This document shows, piece after piece, positions 34,370-42,105 of a stretch of 64,000 nt of DNA. Made by a program: the position numbers and the translations under genes. A model generated the notes under the pieces. The model saw nothing but the letters and a program-made list of their open reading frames with translations, ran no database searches and was not told the origin of the DNA. Where the stretch lies: positions 124,001 through 188,000 of the forward strand of contig NZ_JAPFFT010000004.1 of NCBI RefSeq assembly GCF_026241105.1. Reading direction: 5' to 3'. Within the stretch, counting starts at the first letter, position 1. Every line of letters begins with the position of its first letter. The stretch is from Arthrobacter rhizophilus. GTDB lineage: Bacteria > Actinomycetota > Actinomycetes > Actinomycetales > Micrococcaceae.

Positions 34370-35644
34370 CTAACCTTGAGTCCGCAGTCCGTGGCTGTGC
34401 GCCAAGGCAATGGCCTCTGTTCGTGAACCCACGCCGAGCTTCCTGAAGATATTCCTGACATGGAATTTAACCGTGTTTTCGCTGATGTGCAGCTTCGCGG
34501 AAATGGCTCGGTTGCGCTGTCCGGCAGCCAATAGTTGAAGGACTTCCATTTCGCGCTCCGCCAGGCCCCATCCGCCGATGTCGCCTACGGGAGCTGATGG
34601 CGGATCCAGCGGCAGGACCACCTGAACGTCCGCTCCCCAGCCGGCCATGACCTCGATGCTCATGCGGCCGTCCAATGCTGCCACTCTGCTGTTGAGCCTT
34701 GCAATGTTGGGCGAATCCGCAGTCAGTTCACCCAGGCCGTCGTCGCGCACATTGATGAGGAGGTTCACGCCGTCGCAGTCCCATTGCACGCGCACACGCC
34801 TCACGGCGGGCTGTTCCACGATGGCCAGTACCAGACCCCGCACGATCGCCCGGGCAGCATGGGCTACTTCGCCGGGCAACGCGCGGCCGTTGACCGGTGG
34901 CTCGATGAACTGGATGTCGAGCCCGCTGAAGTGCATGAGTGGCCGCAGGTCCTCCCGCAGCCTTTCAAACGCGGTGGCCACAGGCTCTTCCACGAGATCC
35001 GATGTGCGGTCGCTCAACGTCCGAAGATTGACCAGCGAGGTAGCGGCGAGGTCCGTGACGGCCTTGCGGGCAGCAGCGTCGTCGAGGGAGCCTGATCGTA
35101 GCGCCGCCAACATCGTCTCCAGCGTGGTGGAATGCCTGTCCATGAGTTCGGCCGTGACGCGGAGCCGCTCGGCGGAAGCCGCCCGGGATTCCAAGAGGTA
35201 CGACGGCGGCGCGTCCGCCACCTTCTCCTGGATGCGACGCGCCGTCAGTTGCCACAGGTAGTCGAGCATCCTCAGCGCAGACTCACGCTCCAACGGTTCT
35301 TCGGGCAGGACCGGCTCAGTGAGGGTCAGCAGCGCATTGGTCTCGGACGTCAAGGCAAGAACGGGCCGCTGGCCTCCGGCGATGGTCGCCTCACCCTGCC
35401 AGGCCTCACCTCCCGCAATATGGGAGCGCAACTGGTCCAGTTCAGGAATGGAGACGCGGCTGATGATGCCCTCCGCCCCTGCCTTCTTCTGGGGCCGGCC
35501 AGTGCAGTCCTCGGTGAAAATGACCAGCGCGCTGCTGCCCACGTAAGGCAGCGCCGCTTCACGAAGTCGCTCGGCGATGCTCATCAACGGGGCGTTCGCT
35601 AGTGCGGCAACCGCTTCCAGGAGGGTCCACGTGCTTGGAGTCAT
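34370..35644 (-). CDS. LuxR-type regulator with internal HATPase-like domain, divergent from hxlB
   Basis: A 424-residue protein ending in a NarL/LuxR HTH (about 360-420: AEREMEVLQLLAAGQRNRAISAKLHISENTVKFHVRNIFRKLGV). Residues 1-150 look GAF-like. The middle (about 260-345) contains NVRDDGLGEL, ARLNSRVAALDGRMSIEV and GWGADVQVVLPL, which match the N and G boxes of NarX-type HATPase domains. It therefore reads as a kinase-like sensor fused to an output domain. It is divergent from hxlB-hxlA, so control of formaldehyde fixation is the natural inference. Confidence 0.82.
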   Translation of the reverse strand: MTPSTWTLLEAVAALANAPLMSIAERLREAALPYVGSSALVIFTEDCTGRPQKKAGAEGIISRVSIPELDQLRSHIAGGEAWQGEATIAGGQRPVLALTSETNALLTLTEPVLPEEPLERESALRMLDYLWQLTARRIQEKVADAPPSYLLESRAASAERLRVTAELMDRHSTTLETMLAALRSGSLDDAAARKAVTDLAATSLVNLRTLSDRTSDLVEEPVATAFERLREDLRPLMHFSGLDIQFIEPPVNGRALPGEVAHAARAIVRGLVLAIVEQPAVRRVRVQWDCDGVNLLINVRDDGLGELTADSPNIARLNSRVAALDGRMSIEVMAGWGADVQVVLPLDPPSAPVGDIGGWGLAEREMEVLQLLAAGQRNRAISAKLHISENTVKFHVRNIFRKLGVGSRTEAIALAHSHGLRTQG

Positions 35645-35677
35645 CCCGCCACTTTAGCTTTATCGTCACGAACTTCA

Positions 35678-35693
35678 CTACCCAAACGGGTAG
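35678..35693. promoter_or_regulatory. Inverted repeat in the LuxR-hxlB intergenic region
   Basis: CTACCC (35678-35683) and GGGTAG (35688-35693) are a perfect inverted repeat with a 4-base spacer, 34 bases from the LuxR-type gene start and 90 bases from hxlB. It is a candidate site for the LuxR-type regulator. Confidence 0.45.
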
Positions 35694-35783
35694 CCAGGAC
35701 TGCCCATGCTCAGCGTTACGCCTATCCGTTCAATCCGGAACGATTGATTCAAACGCAGCAATCAACTGAGCAGGAGGTAACGC

Positions 35784-36437
35784 ATGATCATCACCGCAGA
35801 GACTGTCCACGCCGCATCGGACCTAGATCGCGTCCCGGCTCGCGGCGCCCAGGATGTCGACCTAAGCCAAGACGTCGACATGAGCTTGGCACTCGTGGGT
35901 AGCGAGATAGCGGAGACCGCCGCTGAAGTGGACCTGCGGCAGCTGTCCCGCCTGGCCACGGAAATCCAGGCCGCGGGGAACTCGGCCACCGGCCGGATCT
36001 TTGTTGCAGGAGCCGGCCGCAGCGGCCTTGTCCTGCGGATGGCTGCGATGCGGCTGATGCACCTCGGCTTCGATGTGCACATCGCGGGGGACACCACGAC
36101 GCCGGCTATCCGCTCGGGCGACCTCCTGCTACTTGCCTCGGGCTCCGGGACGACCTCCGGCGTTGTGCGCGCCGCTGAGACGGCCTCCAAAGCCGGCGCC
36201 AGGATCGCCGTGTACACGACGAACGCAACGTCCCCGCTCGCGGAACTGGCCGACGTCGTCGTTATCATTCCCGCGGCGCAGAAGACAGACCACGGATCCA
36301 CAGTGTCCCGCCAGTACTCCGGGAGCCTGTTCGAGCAGGTGCTCTTCCTCGTTGCCGAAGCAGTCTTCCAGACCTTGTGGGACAACGACGCCACCCCGGC
36401 CGAAGAACTCTGGCTCCGCCACGCCAACCTCGAATAG
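35784..36437 (+). CDS. hxlB: 6-phospho-3-hexuloisomerase
   Basis: A 217-residue SIS-domain isomerase converting 3-hexulose 6-phosphate to fructose 6-phosphate, the second step of the ribulose monophosphate pathway. SIS motifs: IFVAGAGRSGLVLRMAAMRLMHLGFDVHI (about 72-100) and LLLASGSGTTSGVVRAAETASKAGARIAVYT. It ends with the family-typical DNDATPAEELWLRHANLE. An AGGAGGT Shine-Dalgarno sequence precedes the ATG. The synthase gene follows after 53 bases. Confidence 0.94.
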   Translation: MIITAETVHAASDLDRVPARGAQDVDLSQDVDMSLALVGSEIAETAAEVDLRQLSRLATEIQAAGNSATGRIFVAGAGRSGLVLRMAAMRLMHLGFDVHIAGDTTTPAIRSGDLLLLASGSGTTSGVVRAAETASKAGARIAVYTTNATSPLAELADVVVIIPAAQKTDHGSTVSRQYSGSLFEQVLFLVAEAVFQTLWDNDATPAEELWLRHANLE

Positions 36438-36490
36438 CCCCTGATTTCCACCGCACCAAAACCACAACAAACTACGGAAAGAGATCCCCC

Positions 36491-37114
36491 ATGAAGCTGC
36501 AAGTCGCCATCGATGTCCTCACCACCGAAGCTGCCCTCGAGATTGCGGGCCAGGTGGCCGAATACGTAGACATCATCGAACTCGGCACTCCCCTGGTGAA
36601 AAGCGAAGGCCTGTCCGCCGTGACCGCCATCAAGAGGGCCCACCCGGACAAGATCGTGTTCGCCGACCTCAAGACCATGGACGCCGGCGAACTCGAGGCC
36701 GACATCGCCTTCAAGGCCGGCGCGGACCTCGTCTCCGTGCTCGGCGGCGCCGACGACTCCACGATCGCCGGTGCAGTCAAGGCGGCCAAGGCACACAACA
36801 AGGGCATTGTGGTGGACCTGATCGGCGTTGCGGACAAGGTAACCCGTGCCAAGGAATCCCGGGCTCTCGGTGCCAAGTTCATCGAATTCCACGCCGGCCT
36901 GGATGAGCAGGCCAAGCCGGGCTACAACCTGGATGTCCTGCTGAGCGCCGGGGAGGAAGCCCGTGTGCCGTTCTCCGTCGCTGGTGGCGTGAACCTGTCC
37001 ACCATCGGAGCCGTCCAGCGCGCCGGAGCGGATGTCGCCGTCGTCGGCGGTTCCATCTACGGCGCAGACGACCCCGCGCTGGCCGCGAAGCAACTCCGCG
37101 CCGCCATCATCTAG
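36491..37114 (+). CDS. hxlA: 3-hexulose-6-phosphate synthase
   Basis: A 207-residue orotidine-phosphate-decarboxylase-fold enzyme that adds formaldehyde to ribulose 5-phosphate. Diagnostic segments: MKLQVAIDVLTTEAALEI, ELGTPLVKSEG, VFADLKTMDAGELEAD (metal-binding and catalytic Asp/Lys) and VAGGVNLSTI. The start is the ATG after AAAGAGATCCCCC; the longer upstream reading extends into hxlB. With hxlB it detoxifies or assimilates formaldehyde from methylated compounds. Confidence 0.94.
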   Translation: MKLQVAIDVLTTEAALEIAGQVAEYVDIIELGTPLVKSEGLSAVTAIKRAHPDKIVFADLKTMDAGELEADIAFKAGADLVSVLGGADDSTIAGAVKAAKAHNKGIVVDLIGVADKVTRAKESRALGAKFIEFHAGLDEQAKPGYNLDVLLSAGEEARVPFSVAGGVNLSTIGAVQRAGADVAVVGGSIYGADDPALAAKQLRAAII

Positions 37115-37141
37115 CAACACTTTTCGGCCGGGCCGGGCCGG

Positions 37142-37210
37142 GCCCGACTGACTCGCATTTGTTGTCGTAATGAGGCCGACAAACGACAACAAATGCGGGT
37201 TGGTTTGGCC
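37142..37210. repeat. Long intergenic palindrome, family 1, copy B
   Basis: The 17-base arms 37152-37168 (CTCGCATTTGTTGTCGT) and 37183-37199 pair with one mismatch. The arm sequence is the same as in the palindrome at 29321-29386, while the centre and flanks differ. It lies 37 bases after the hxlA stop. Confidence 0.8.
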
Positions 37211-37301
37211 CGCTCACGGATTACACAGCTTCAGTCCAACTGCCGTTCAACTTGCCCACATACTCTTTTGCCATTCGATACCGAACAAATATGGGGACAA
37301 G

Positions 37302-37550
37302 ATGGCAAAGAGAAAAACAACCGGGTGGCCCGACGCCCCGGTTCGCCGCGCAGAGCCGGCAGAACATTGGAAGCAGCTTCGCCGCGGGGACCGCGTGCGA
37401 GTCAAGCTCGGGCCGGGGTTCGAGAACCCCGGTCAGGTGGACGCCGTTTCCAGCGACCACAGCGTGGTTTGGGTAAACCTCGACGGCGGCCGCGGCCGCA
37501 CGCTGGTGCACTGCGGCGACGGCGTGGAGATCGTCCGGCAGGAGTCCTGA
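37302..37550 (+). CDS. Small hypothetical protein
   Basis: An 82-residue basic protein starting MAKRKTTGWPDAPVRRAEPAEHW. Residues about 27-75 (GDRVRVKLGPGFENPGQVDAVSSDHSVVWVNLDGGRGRTLVHCGDGVEIV) look like a small SH3/KOW-type beta barrel. No function can be assigned. The ATG at 37302 is chosen since the reading upstream of it is uninformative; the ribosome binding site is weak. Confidence 0.65.
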   Translation: MAKRKTTGWPDAPVRRAEPAEHWKQLRRGDRVRVKLGPGFENPGQVDAVSSDHSVVWVNLDGGRGRTLVHCGDGVEIVRQES

Positions 37551-37605
37551 CCGGATCATCCGGTCGCACCGCTATGGCCACCCCGCCGCGGGTTACGCTA
37601 CCCGA

Positions 37606-38391
37606 GTGAGCCTGAACTTGCCCTTCTTCAGCCGTCCTGACGGAAAAACCGCGCCGCTTGCCTTCGCGCACCGCGGTTTTTCGCCGGACGGCCTCGAGAA
37701 CTCGGCCTCGGCATTTGGCGCCGCGCTTGAGCTTGGCTTCACGCACCTGGAAACCGACGCACGCACTACCGCCGATGGCGTGGTGATCCTTTTCCATGAC
37801 GACACCCTGGACCGTGTCACGAACCGCCACGGCCGGATCTCCAGCCTCAGGGCTGCCGAGGTTACCGCAGCACGCATTGGCGGCCGCGAAGCGGTTCCCC
37901 TCTTGGCAGCCATCCTTGCCGAATTTCCTGAGGCGCGGCTGAATATCGACGTCAAGGATTGGCACACCGTCAAAGCCCTCGCCGGGGTCATCGAGCAGCT
38001 TGACGCCCATGATCGCGTGTTGATTGCCAGCTTCTCCGATCGCCGGCGTCGCGCTGTCCTGCGCCTGCTCGGCCGTCGTACGGCATCCTCGGCGGGCATC
38101 GTCTGCAATGCCGTCTTCACCCTTCTGGGACCGCTTCTTCCAGAGCGGTGGCTGGCGACGATTCTGCACGACGTCGATGCCCTCCAAGTGCCCGTCCGTT
38201 ACGGACCATTGACTGTGGTGACGCCTGGATTCCTTCGGAGGGCGCACCGGAGCGGATTGCAGGTGCACGTCTGGACGGTCAACGACTCCGCAGAGATGAC
38301 CAGGCTGCTGGATATGGGCGTGGACGGGATCGTCACGGACCGTGCGGATCGTCTGAGGGCGGTGCTGCAGGGCCGGGGGCAGTGGTGGTGA
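37606..38391 (+). CDS. Glycerophosphodiester phosphodiesterase
   Basis: A 261-residue GDPD with a TIM-barrel fold. Catalytic motifs FAHRGFSPDGLENS (HR) and ETDARTTADGVVILFHDDTLDRVT (ExD and the second His) are at about 22-70. It hydrolyses glycerophosphodiesters to glycerol 3-phosphate and an alcohol. There is no signal peptide, so it is cytosolic. The GTG start begins SLNLPFFSRPDGKT. Its 3' end overlaps the convergent sigma factor gene by 59 bases, a long tail-to-tail overlap. Confidence 0.92.
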   Translation: MSLNLPFFSRPDGKTAPLAFAHRGFSPDGLENSASAFGAALELGFTHLETDARTTADGVVILFHDDTLDRVTNRHGRISSLRAAEVTAARIGGREAVPLLAAILAEFPEARLNIDVKDWHTVKALAGVIEQLDAHDRVLIASFSDRRRRAVLRLLGRRTASSAGIVCNAVFTLLGPLLPERWLATILHDVDALQVPVRYGPLTVVTPGFLRRAHRSGLQVHVWTVNDSAEMTRLLDMGVDGIVTDRADRLRAVLQGRGQWW

Positions 38392-39598
38392 GCGTCCGGG
38401 CGCGCGCTTCCAGGAAGTCGCGCTCGGCGTCGTTGTCTGTGCGCTCCTGCGCGGCGCGGTAAGCGGCGACAGCTTCGTCGTCGCGGCCGAGGCGCCGGAG
38501 CAAATCCGCCCTCACGGCGTGGAACAAGTAGTAGTTCCCCAGTTCAAGGACGTCGACGGCGGCGAGCCCCGCGGCGGGTCCCTCCACCTCCGCGAGGACC
38601 ACGGCTCGGTTCAAGGCGACCACCGGCGTCGGCTCCAAGGCCAGTAGTTGCCCGTACAGCGCCAGGATTTGACGCCAATCGGTGTCCTCAGGCCGCGCGG
38701 CGTCGCTGTGCACCGCGTTGATGGCAGCCTGCAATTGGTACGGTCCTGGCTGGTTCCTCTTCAAGCATTGCCGCACCAACAGTTGTCCCTCGGCGATCAG
38801 CATAGTGTCCCAGAGGCCGCGGTCTTGGTCCGCGAGCAGTACCAGGCCGCCGTCGGGAGTTGTCCGGGCAGCACGCCGGGAATCGAGAAGCAGCATGAGG
38901 GCCAAGAGCCCCTTGGCCTCGGGCTCATCGGGCATGAGTTCCACGATGAGCCTGCCTAGACGCACGGCCTCGCGGCAGAGGTCTTCGCGCACCAGCCCGG
39001 CACCCGAGCTCGCCGCGTAGCCCTCGTTGAAGACCAGGTAGACCACGGCCAGTACCGACTTCAGCCGCTCCGGGAGTTCGGCGCCAGTCGGTACACGATA
39101 GGGGATGTGGGCGTCGCGGATCTTGCCCTTCGCCCGCACCAGGCGCTGGGCCATGGTTGGCTCGGGTACCAGGAAGGCGTGGGCAATTTCGGCAGTGGTG
39201 AGTCCGCCCAGAAGCTTGAGTGTTAGCGCCACCTGGGCGCCCCGGTTGAGGGCTGGGTGGCAGCACGTAAAAATCAGCCGGAGCTGGTTGTCCTCCACCG
39301 TGTCCACCTCGATTGCTTCGGGTTCATCGCCCTGCAGGAGCGTCACTTGGGCGAGTTTCTCCCTGCCGGACGCCTCGCGGCGCAGCCTGTCGATGGCGCG
39401 ATTCCGGGCGGTGGTGATGATCCAGCCGGCCGGGCTTGGCGGCAGTCCGGTGTCCGGCCAGCGGGCCACAGCCTCGGTGAAGGCATCCTGGACCGCGTCT
39501 TCGGCGGCGTCGATACTGCCCAAAACGCGGACCAGGACGGCCACGGAGCGTCCATACTCTTCGCGGAATATTTGACCGATCTCCGAAATATGTACCAT
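38333..39598 (-). CDS. ECF42-like sigma factor with long C-terminal (DUF6596/TPR-like) domain
   Basis: A 421-residue sigma factor. Region 2 (about 10-75, GSIDAAEDAVQDAFTEAVARWP) and region 4 (about 110-165, TLKLLGGLTTAEIAHAFLVPEPTMAQRLVRAKGKIRD) are followed by a helical domain of about 230 residues (VYLVFNEGYAASSG, ALNRAVVLAEVEGPAAGL). That extension, together with the DGPF protein encoded seven bases upstream, is the hallmark of the ECF42 group. In that group the C-terminal extension, rather than an anti-sigma factor, is thought to set activity. Confidence 0.9.
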   Translation of the reverse strand: MVHISEIGQIFREEYGRSVAVLVRVLGSIDAAEDAVQDAFTEAVARWPDTGLPPSPAGWIITTARNRAIDRLRREASGREKLAQVTLLQGDEPEAIEVDTVEDNQLRLIFTCCHPALNRGAQVALTLKLLGGLTTAEIAHAFLVPEPTMAQRLVRAKGKIRDAHIPYRVPTGAELPERLKSVLAVVYLVFNEGYAASSGAGLVREDLCREAVRLGRLIVELMPDEPEAKGLLALMLLLDSRRAARTTPDGGLVLLADQDRGLWDTMLIAEGQLLVRQCLKRNQPGPYQLQAAINAVHSDAARPEDTDWRQILALYGQLLALEPTPVVALNRAVVLAEVEGPAAGLAAVDVLELGNYYLFHAVRADLLRRLGRDDEAVAAYRAAQERTDNDAERDFLEARARTLTTTAPGPAAPPSDDPHGP

Positions 39599-39605
39599 CG
39601 GGAAA

Positions 39606-39956
39606 CTAATCCCGATAGCCCGCGAAGGGCCGGACTTCGATGGGCAACGTGGTGGCTTGGGCGGCTTTGCGTCCCCACTCGAGTGCCACGTCCAGGTCCG
39701 AGGCTTCGATCACCCACAGCCCGCCCACGTGTTCCTTGGCTTCGGCGAACGGACCGTCCGTGGTGAGTACTTCGCCGTCGTTCACCCGCACCACAGTGGA
39801 GGTGGTGGCGGGGTGCAGCCCACCTGTGAAAACCCACGCGCCGGCGTCGTGCAATTCCTGGTTCAGGACGTCCAGATCGGCCATGATTTTGTTGAGGATC
39901 TCGGGTTCCGGGATGGGGCCGTCGGGTTGGTAGATGCTGAGCAGATAGCGTGACAT
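39606..39956 (-). CDS. DGPF/YCII-domain protein, partner of the ECF42-like sigma factor
   Basis: A 116-residue YCII-fold protein starting MSRYLLSIYQPDG, with TTDGPFAEAKEHVGGLWVIEA as the DGPF motif (about 66-86). Such genes accompany ECF42 sigma factors and are their usual targets; their chemistry is unknown. The ATG at 39956 is chosen for its GGAGGAACAGTC ribosome binding site. The sigma gene follows after seven bases. Confidence 0.9.
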   Translation of the reverse strand: MSRYLLSIYQPDGPIPEPEILNKIMADLDVLNQELHDAGAWVFTGGLHPATTSTVVRVNDGEVLTTDGPFAEAKEHVGGLWVIEASDLDVALEWGRKAAQATTLPIEVRPFAGYRD

Positions 39957-40085
39957 GACTGTTCCTCCTTGGGATGTGGCGCCGGCACTTTGCCCGCGTC
40001 TCACCCTCTATACGAACGGCGTGGGCTGTTTTCGACATCTCCACGCACGAATCTGCGAAAAGCTTAGCCCCGCTGGCAGGATGGG

Positions 40086-41231
40086 ATGATGCGCATCCTG
40101 ATTGCCCCGGACAAGTTCAAAGGTTCCCTCACCGCTGCCGAAGCGGCATCGGCCATGGCCGAGGGGGTATTGCGGGTGTATCCGGATGCCGTGGTGACGC
40201 AGTTCCCCATCGCCGACGGTGGCGAAGGAACACTCGAAGCGGCCGTGGCGGCAGGGTACGAAGAGCGGATCAACGCCGTCGTCGGCCCTATTCTCAAGCC
40301 GGTGGGCGCTGCATGGGCCATCCGGCAAAACGCCTTCGGCGGAGCCACCGCGGTGATCGAAACGGCGCAAGCGTCCGGATTGGCGCACATGGAGCCGACG
40401 CCGGAGAACGCCTTGCGCGCCCACAGCTACGGTTGCGGCCAACTCATCGCCGCGGCCCTCGACGCTGGAGCCACGGAAATTGTGCTCGGCTTGGGTGGCT
40501 CCGCGATGTCCGACGGCGGCAGTGGCGCCTTGCGCGCGCTCGGCCTCAAGCCCCTGGACGCGGCCGGGAACGTGGTTCCGCTCGGCGGAGGCTCGCTCGC
40601 CGACGTCGTATCCCTAGATGTCTCCGGGCTGGATCCGCGGCTGACCGTGGTGAGGTTCCGGATCGCCGTCGACGTCCAGAACCCGCTCTTTGGCAACGAC
40701 GGCGCGGCGCATGTTTTCGGTCCGCAGAAGGGCGCGGATGAGGACGCCGTGGAACTGCTCGACGCCGGCCTGCGCAACTGGGCGTCCCTGCTGCGCGAAG
40801 CGCGCGGACAGGACGTCAACGTCCCCGGGGCTGGCGCGGCGGGCGGGTTCCCGGCGTCGTTCTTGGCCTTCACACGGGCTACGCTGGAAGGCGGTTTTGC
40901 GCTCGTGGCGGGACTCACGGGTCTTCCCGAACAGCTCGGCGGGGCGGACCTGGTGATCACCGGCGAGGGTTCCATGGATTCGCAGTCGCTGACGGGCAAG
41001 GCCCCGATCGCCCTGGCCGATTCGGCCCACGGTCATGGCATTCCCGTGATTGTGGTGGCCGGCAGGATCCTGGTAACGCCCGAAGAACTCGCAAGCCATG
41101 GGGTGGTGGCCGCGGCACAGTTGCTCGACGTCGCGCAGCGGAAGAACGGACTGCCCGACGCCGACGACGCCGTAGCGAATGCCGCCAAGTACCTCGCATG
41201 GGCCACGAGCCAGGTGCTTGAAGGGGTCTAG
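40086..41231 (+). CDS. glxK: Glycerate kinase
   Basis: A 381-residue GarK/GlxK-type kinase that phosphorylates D-glycerate to 2- or 3-phosphoglycerate. Markers: MRILIAPDKFKGSLTAAEAASAMAEG, FPIADGGEGTLEA, LGLGGSAMSDGGSGAL and ITGEGSMDSQSLTGKAPIA. Two ATGs are adjacent (40086 and 40089) and either may start. It is divergent from the DGPF gene and followed by a palindromic element (41281-41360). Confidence 0.93.
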   Translation: MMRILIAPDKFKGSLTAAEAASAMAEGVLRVYPDAVVTQFPIADGGEGTLEAAVAAGYEERINAVVGPILKPVGAAWAIRQNAFGGATAVIETAQASGLAHMEPTPENALRAHSYGCGQLIAAALDAGATEIVLGLGGSAMSDGGSGALRALGLKPLDAAGNVVPLGGGSLADVVSLDVSGLDPRLTVVRFRIAVDVQNPLFGNDGAAHVFGPQKGADEDAVELLDAGLRNWASLLREARGQDVNVPGAGAAGGFPASFLAFTRATLEGGFALVAGLTGLPEQLGGADLVITGEGSMDSQSLTGKAPIALADSAHGHGIPVIVVAGRILVTPEELASHGVVAAAQLLDVAQRKNGLPDADDAVANAAKYLAWATSQVLEGV

Positions 41232-41251
41232 ATCGCTGAATCCCGGCCAAG

Positions 41252-41360
41252 GGACATGCCCCCCGTTACGTCACATTGAGGCACATGCCCTCCGTTGACC
41301 ACGAGGAATGGACATAGTGCGAATATGTCCATTCCTCAGTGCCAAGACGGGGCATGCTCG
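41252..41360. repeat. Long intergenic palindrome, family 2, copy C
   Basis: The inner stem GAGGAATGGACATA (41303-41316) pairs perfectly with TATGTCCATTCCTC (41324-41337) around GTGCGAA. Outer segments (about 41281-41300 and 41341-41358) also pair imperfectly, with GCATGC-type ends. The left outer arm is partly duplicated (CATGCCCCCCGTT at 41255-41267 and CATGCCCTCCGTT at 41284-41296). A second copy is at 42027-42105. Confidence 0.85.
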
Positions 41361-41518
41361 GGGTTACTCGGCGTCGTCGCCGGGCAGATAATGAATGTAC
41401 AAGTATGGCTCTGACTTCTGCCATGCATTAACGATGCGACGACCCCGTCCGGGACGCCGTCACCGCCTGCCGGGCTGGCAGCCGGCCAGCACGGCACCAT
41501 CGAATCGAGGAGCACACC

Positions 41519-41983
41519 ATGTCCACCTTGAAAGAGCGGCTGCACGCAGACGTCGTCAGCCACATGAAGGATGGCAACCGCATCGCCCTGAACGCCACCC
41601 GCAACGTCCTCAGCGAGATTGACACCCGTGAGAAAGCCGGCCAGACGCCCATCCACCTGGAAGACGCCCAGATCACGGCCATGTTGCAGAAGGAGGCCGC
41701 GCAGTATCACGAGGTCGCCCGGCTTTACGAGGAGGCCGGAGAGTCCGATCGTGCCGCCACCGAGATCGCGGATGCCGAGGTAATCGAGGCCTATCTTCCG
41801 GAACCCCTGACCGCCGACGAAGTCGAGTCCATCGTTGACGAGGTCATCGCCTCGCTCAAGGCCGAAGGCGTGGAGCTGTCCCTCATGCACATGGGCTATG
41901 TCATGAAGCCGGTCTCCGAAAGGGTCGCTGGACGCTTCGACGGCAAGGCGGTCAGCGAGATTGTCCGCAGGCGCCTCTCATAG
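41519..41983 (+). CDS. GatB/YqeY-domain protein
   Basis: A 154-residue helical protein of the YqeY family: MSTLKERLHADVVSHMKDGNRIALNATRNVLSEI, EYLPEPLTADEVESIV-like segment and MKPVSERVAGRFDGKAVSEIVRRRLS. It resembles the tail domain of the GatB amidotransferase that contacts tRNA, but its own role is unproven. GAGGAGCACACC precedes the ATG. It lies between the two copies of palindrome family 2. Confidence 0.93.
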   Translation: MSTLKERLHADVVSHMKDGNRIALNATRNVLSEIDTREKAGQTPIHLEDAQITAMLQKEAAQYHEVARLYEEAGESDRAATEIADAEVIEAYLPEPLTADEVESIVDEVIASLKAEGVELSLMHMGYVMKPVSERVAGRFDGKAVSEIVRRRLS

Positions 41984-42026
41984 CTAAATGGACGGGTACC
42001 CCCGCTACGGGCCCGAACCCGCTTGG

Positions 42027-42105
42027 GAGCATGCTCCCCGTTGGTCACGAGCAATGGACATAGTGCCAATATGTCCATTGCTTGCCGCTAGAAGGGGGCA
42101 TGCTC
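42027..42105. repeat. Long intergenic palindrome, family 2, copy D
   Basis: The inner stem GCAATGGACATA (42051-42062) pairs with TATGTCCATTGC (42070-42081) around GTGCCAA. Outer arms end in GAGCATGCTCC and GGCATGCTC. Compared with copy C, one stem base pair is swapped from G-C to C-G. The right arm overlaps the uraA stop codon; both flanking genes point towards it. Confidence 0.85.

Noticed and set aside
35762..37192. 476-codon minus-strand ORF across hxlB-hxlA
   Set aside because: Shadow frame of two clear enzymes; the translation is low-complexity and unrelated to any family I know.
37142..37210. Palindrome copy B as an ordinary hxlA terminator
   Set aside because: There is no T-run on either side and the same arm recurs at 29330 in another context, so it is treated as a repeat; a role in 3'-end formation remains possible.
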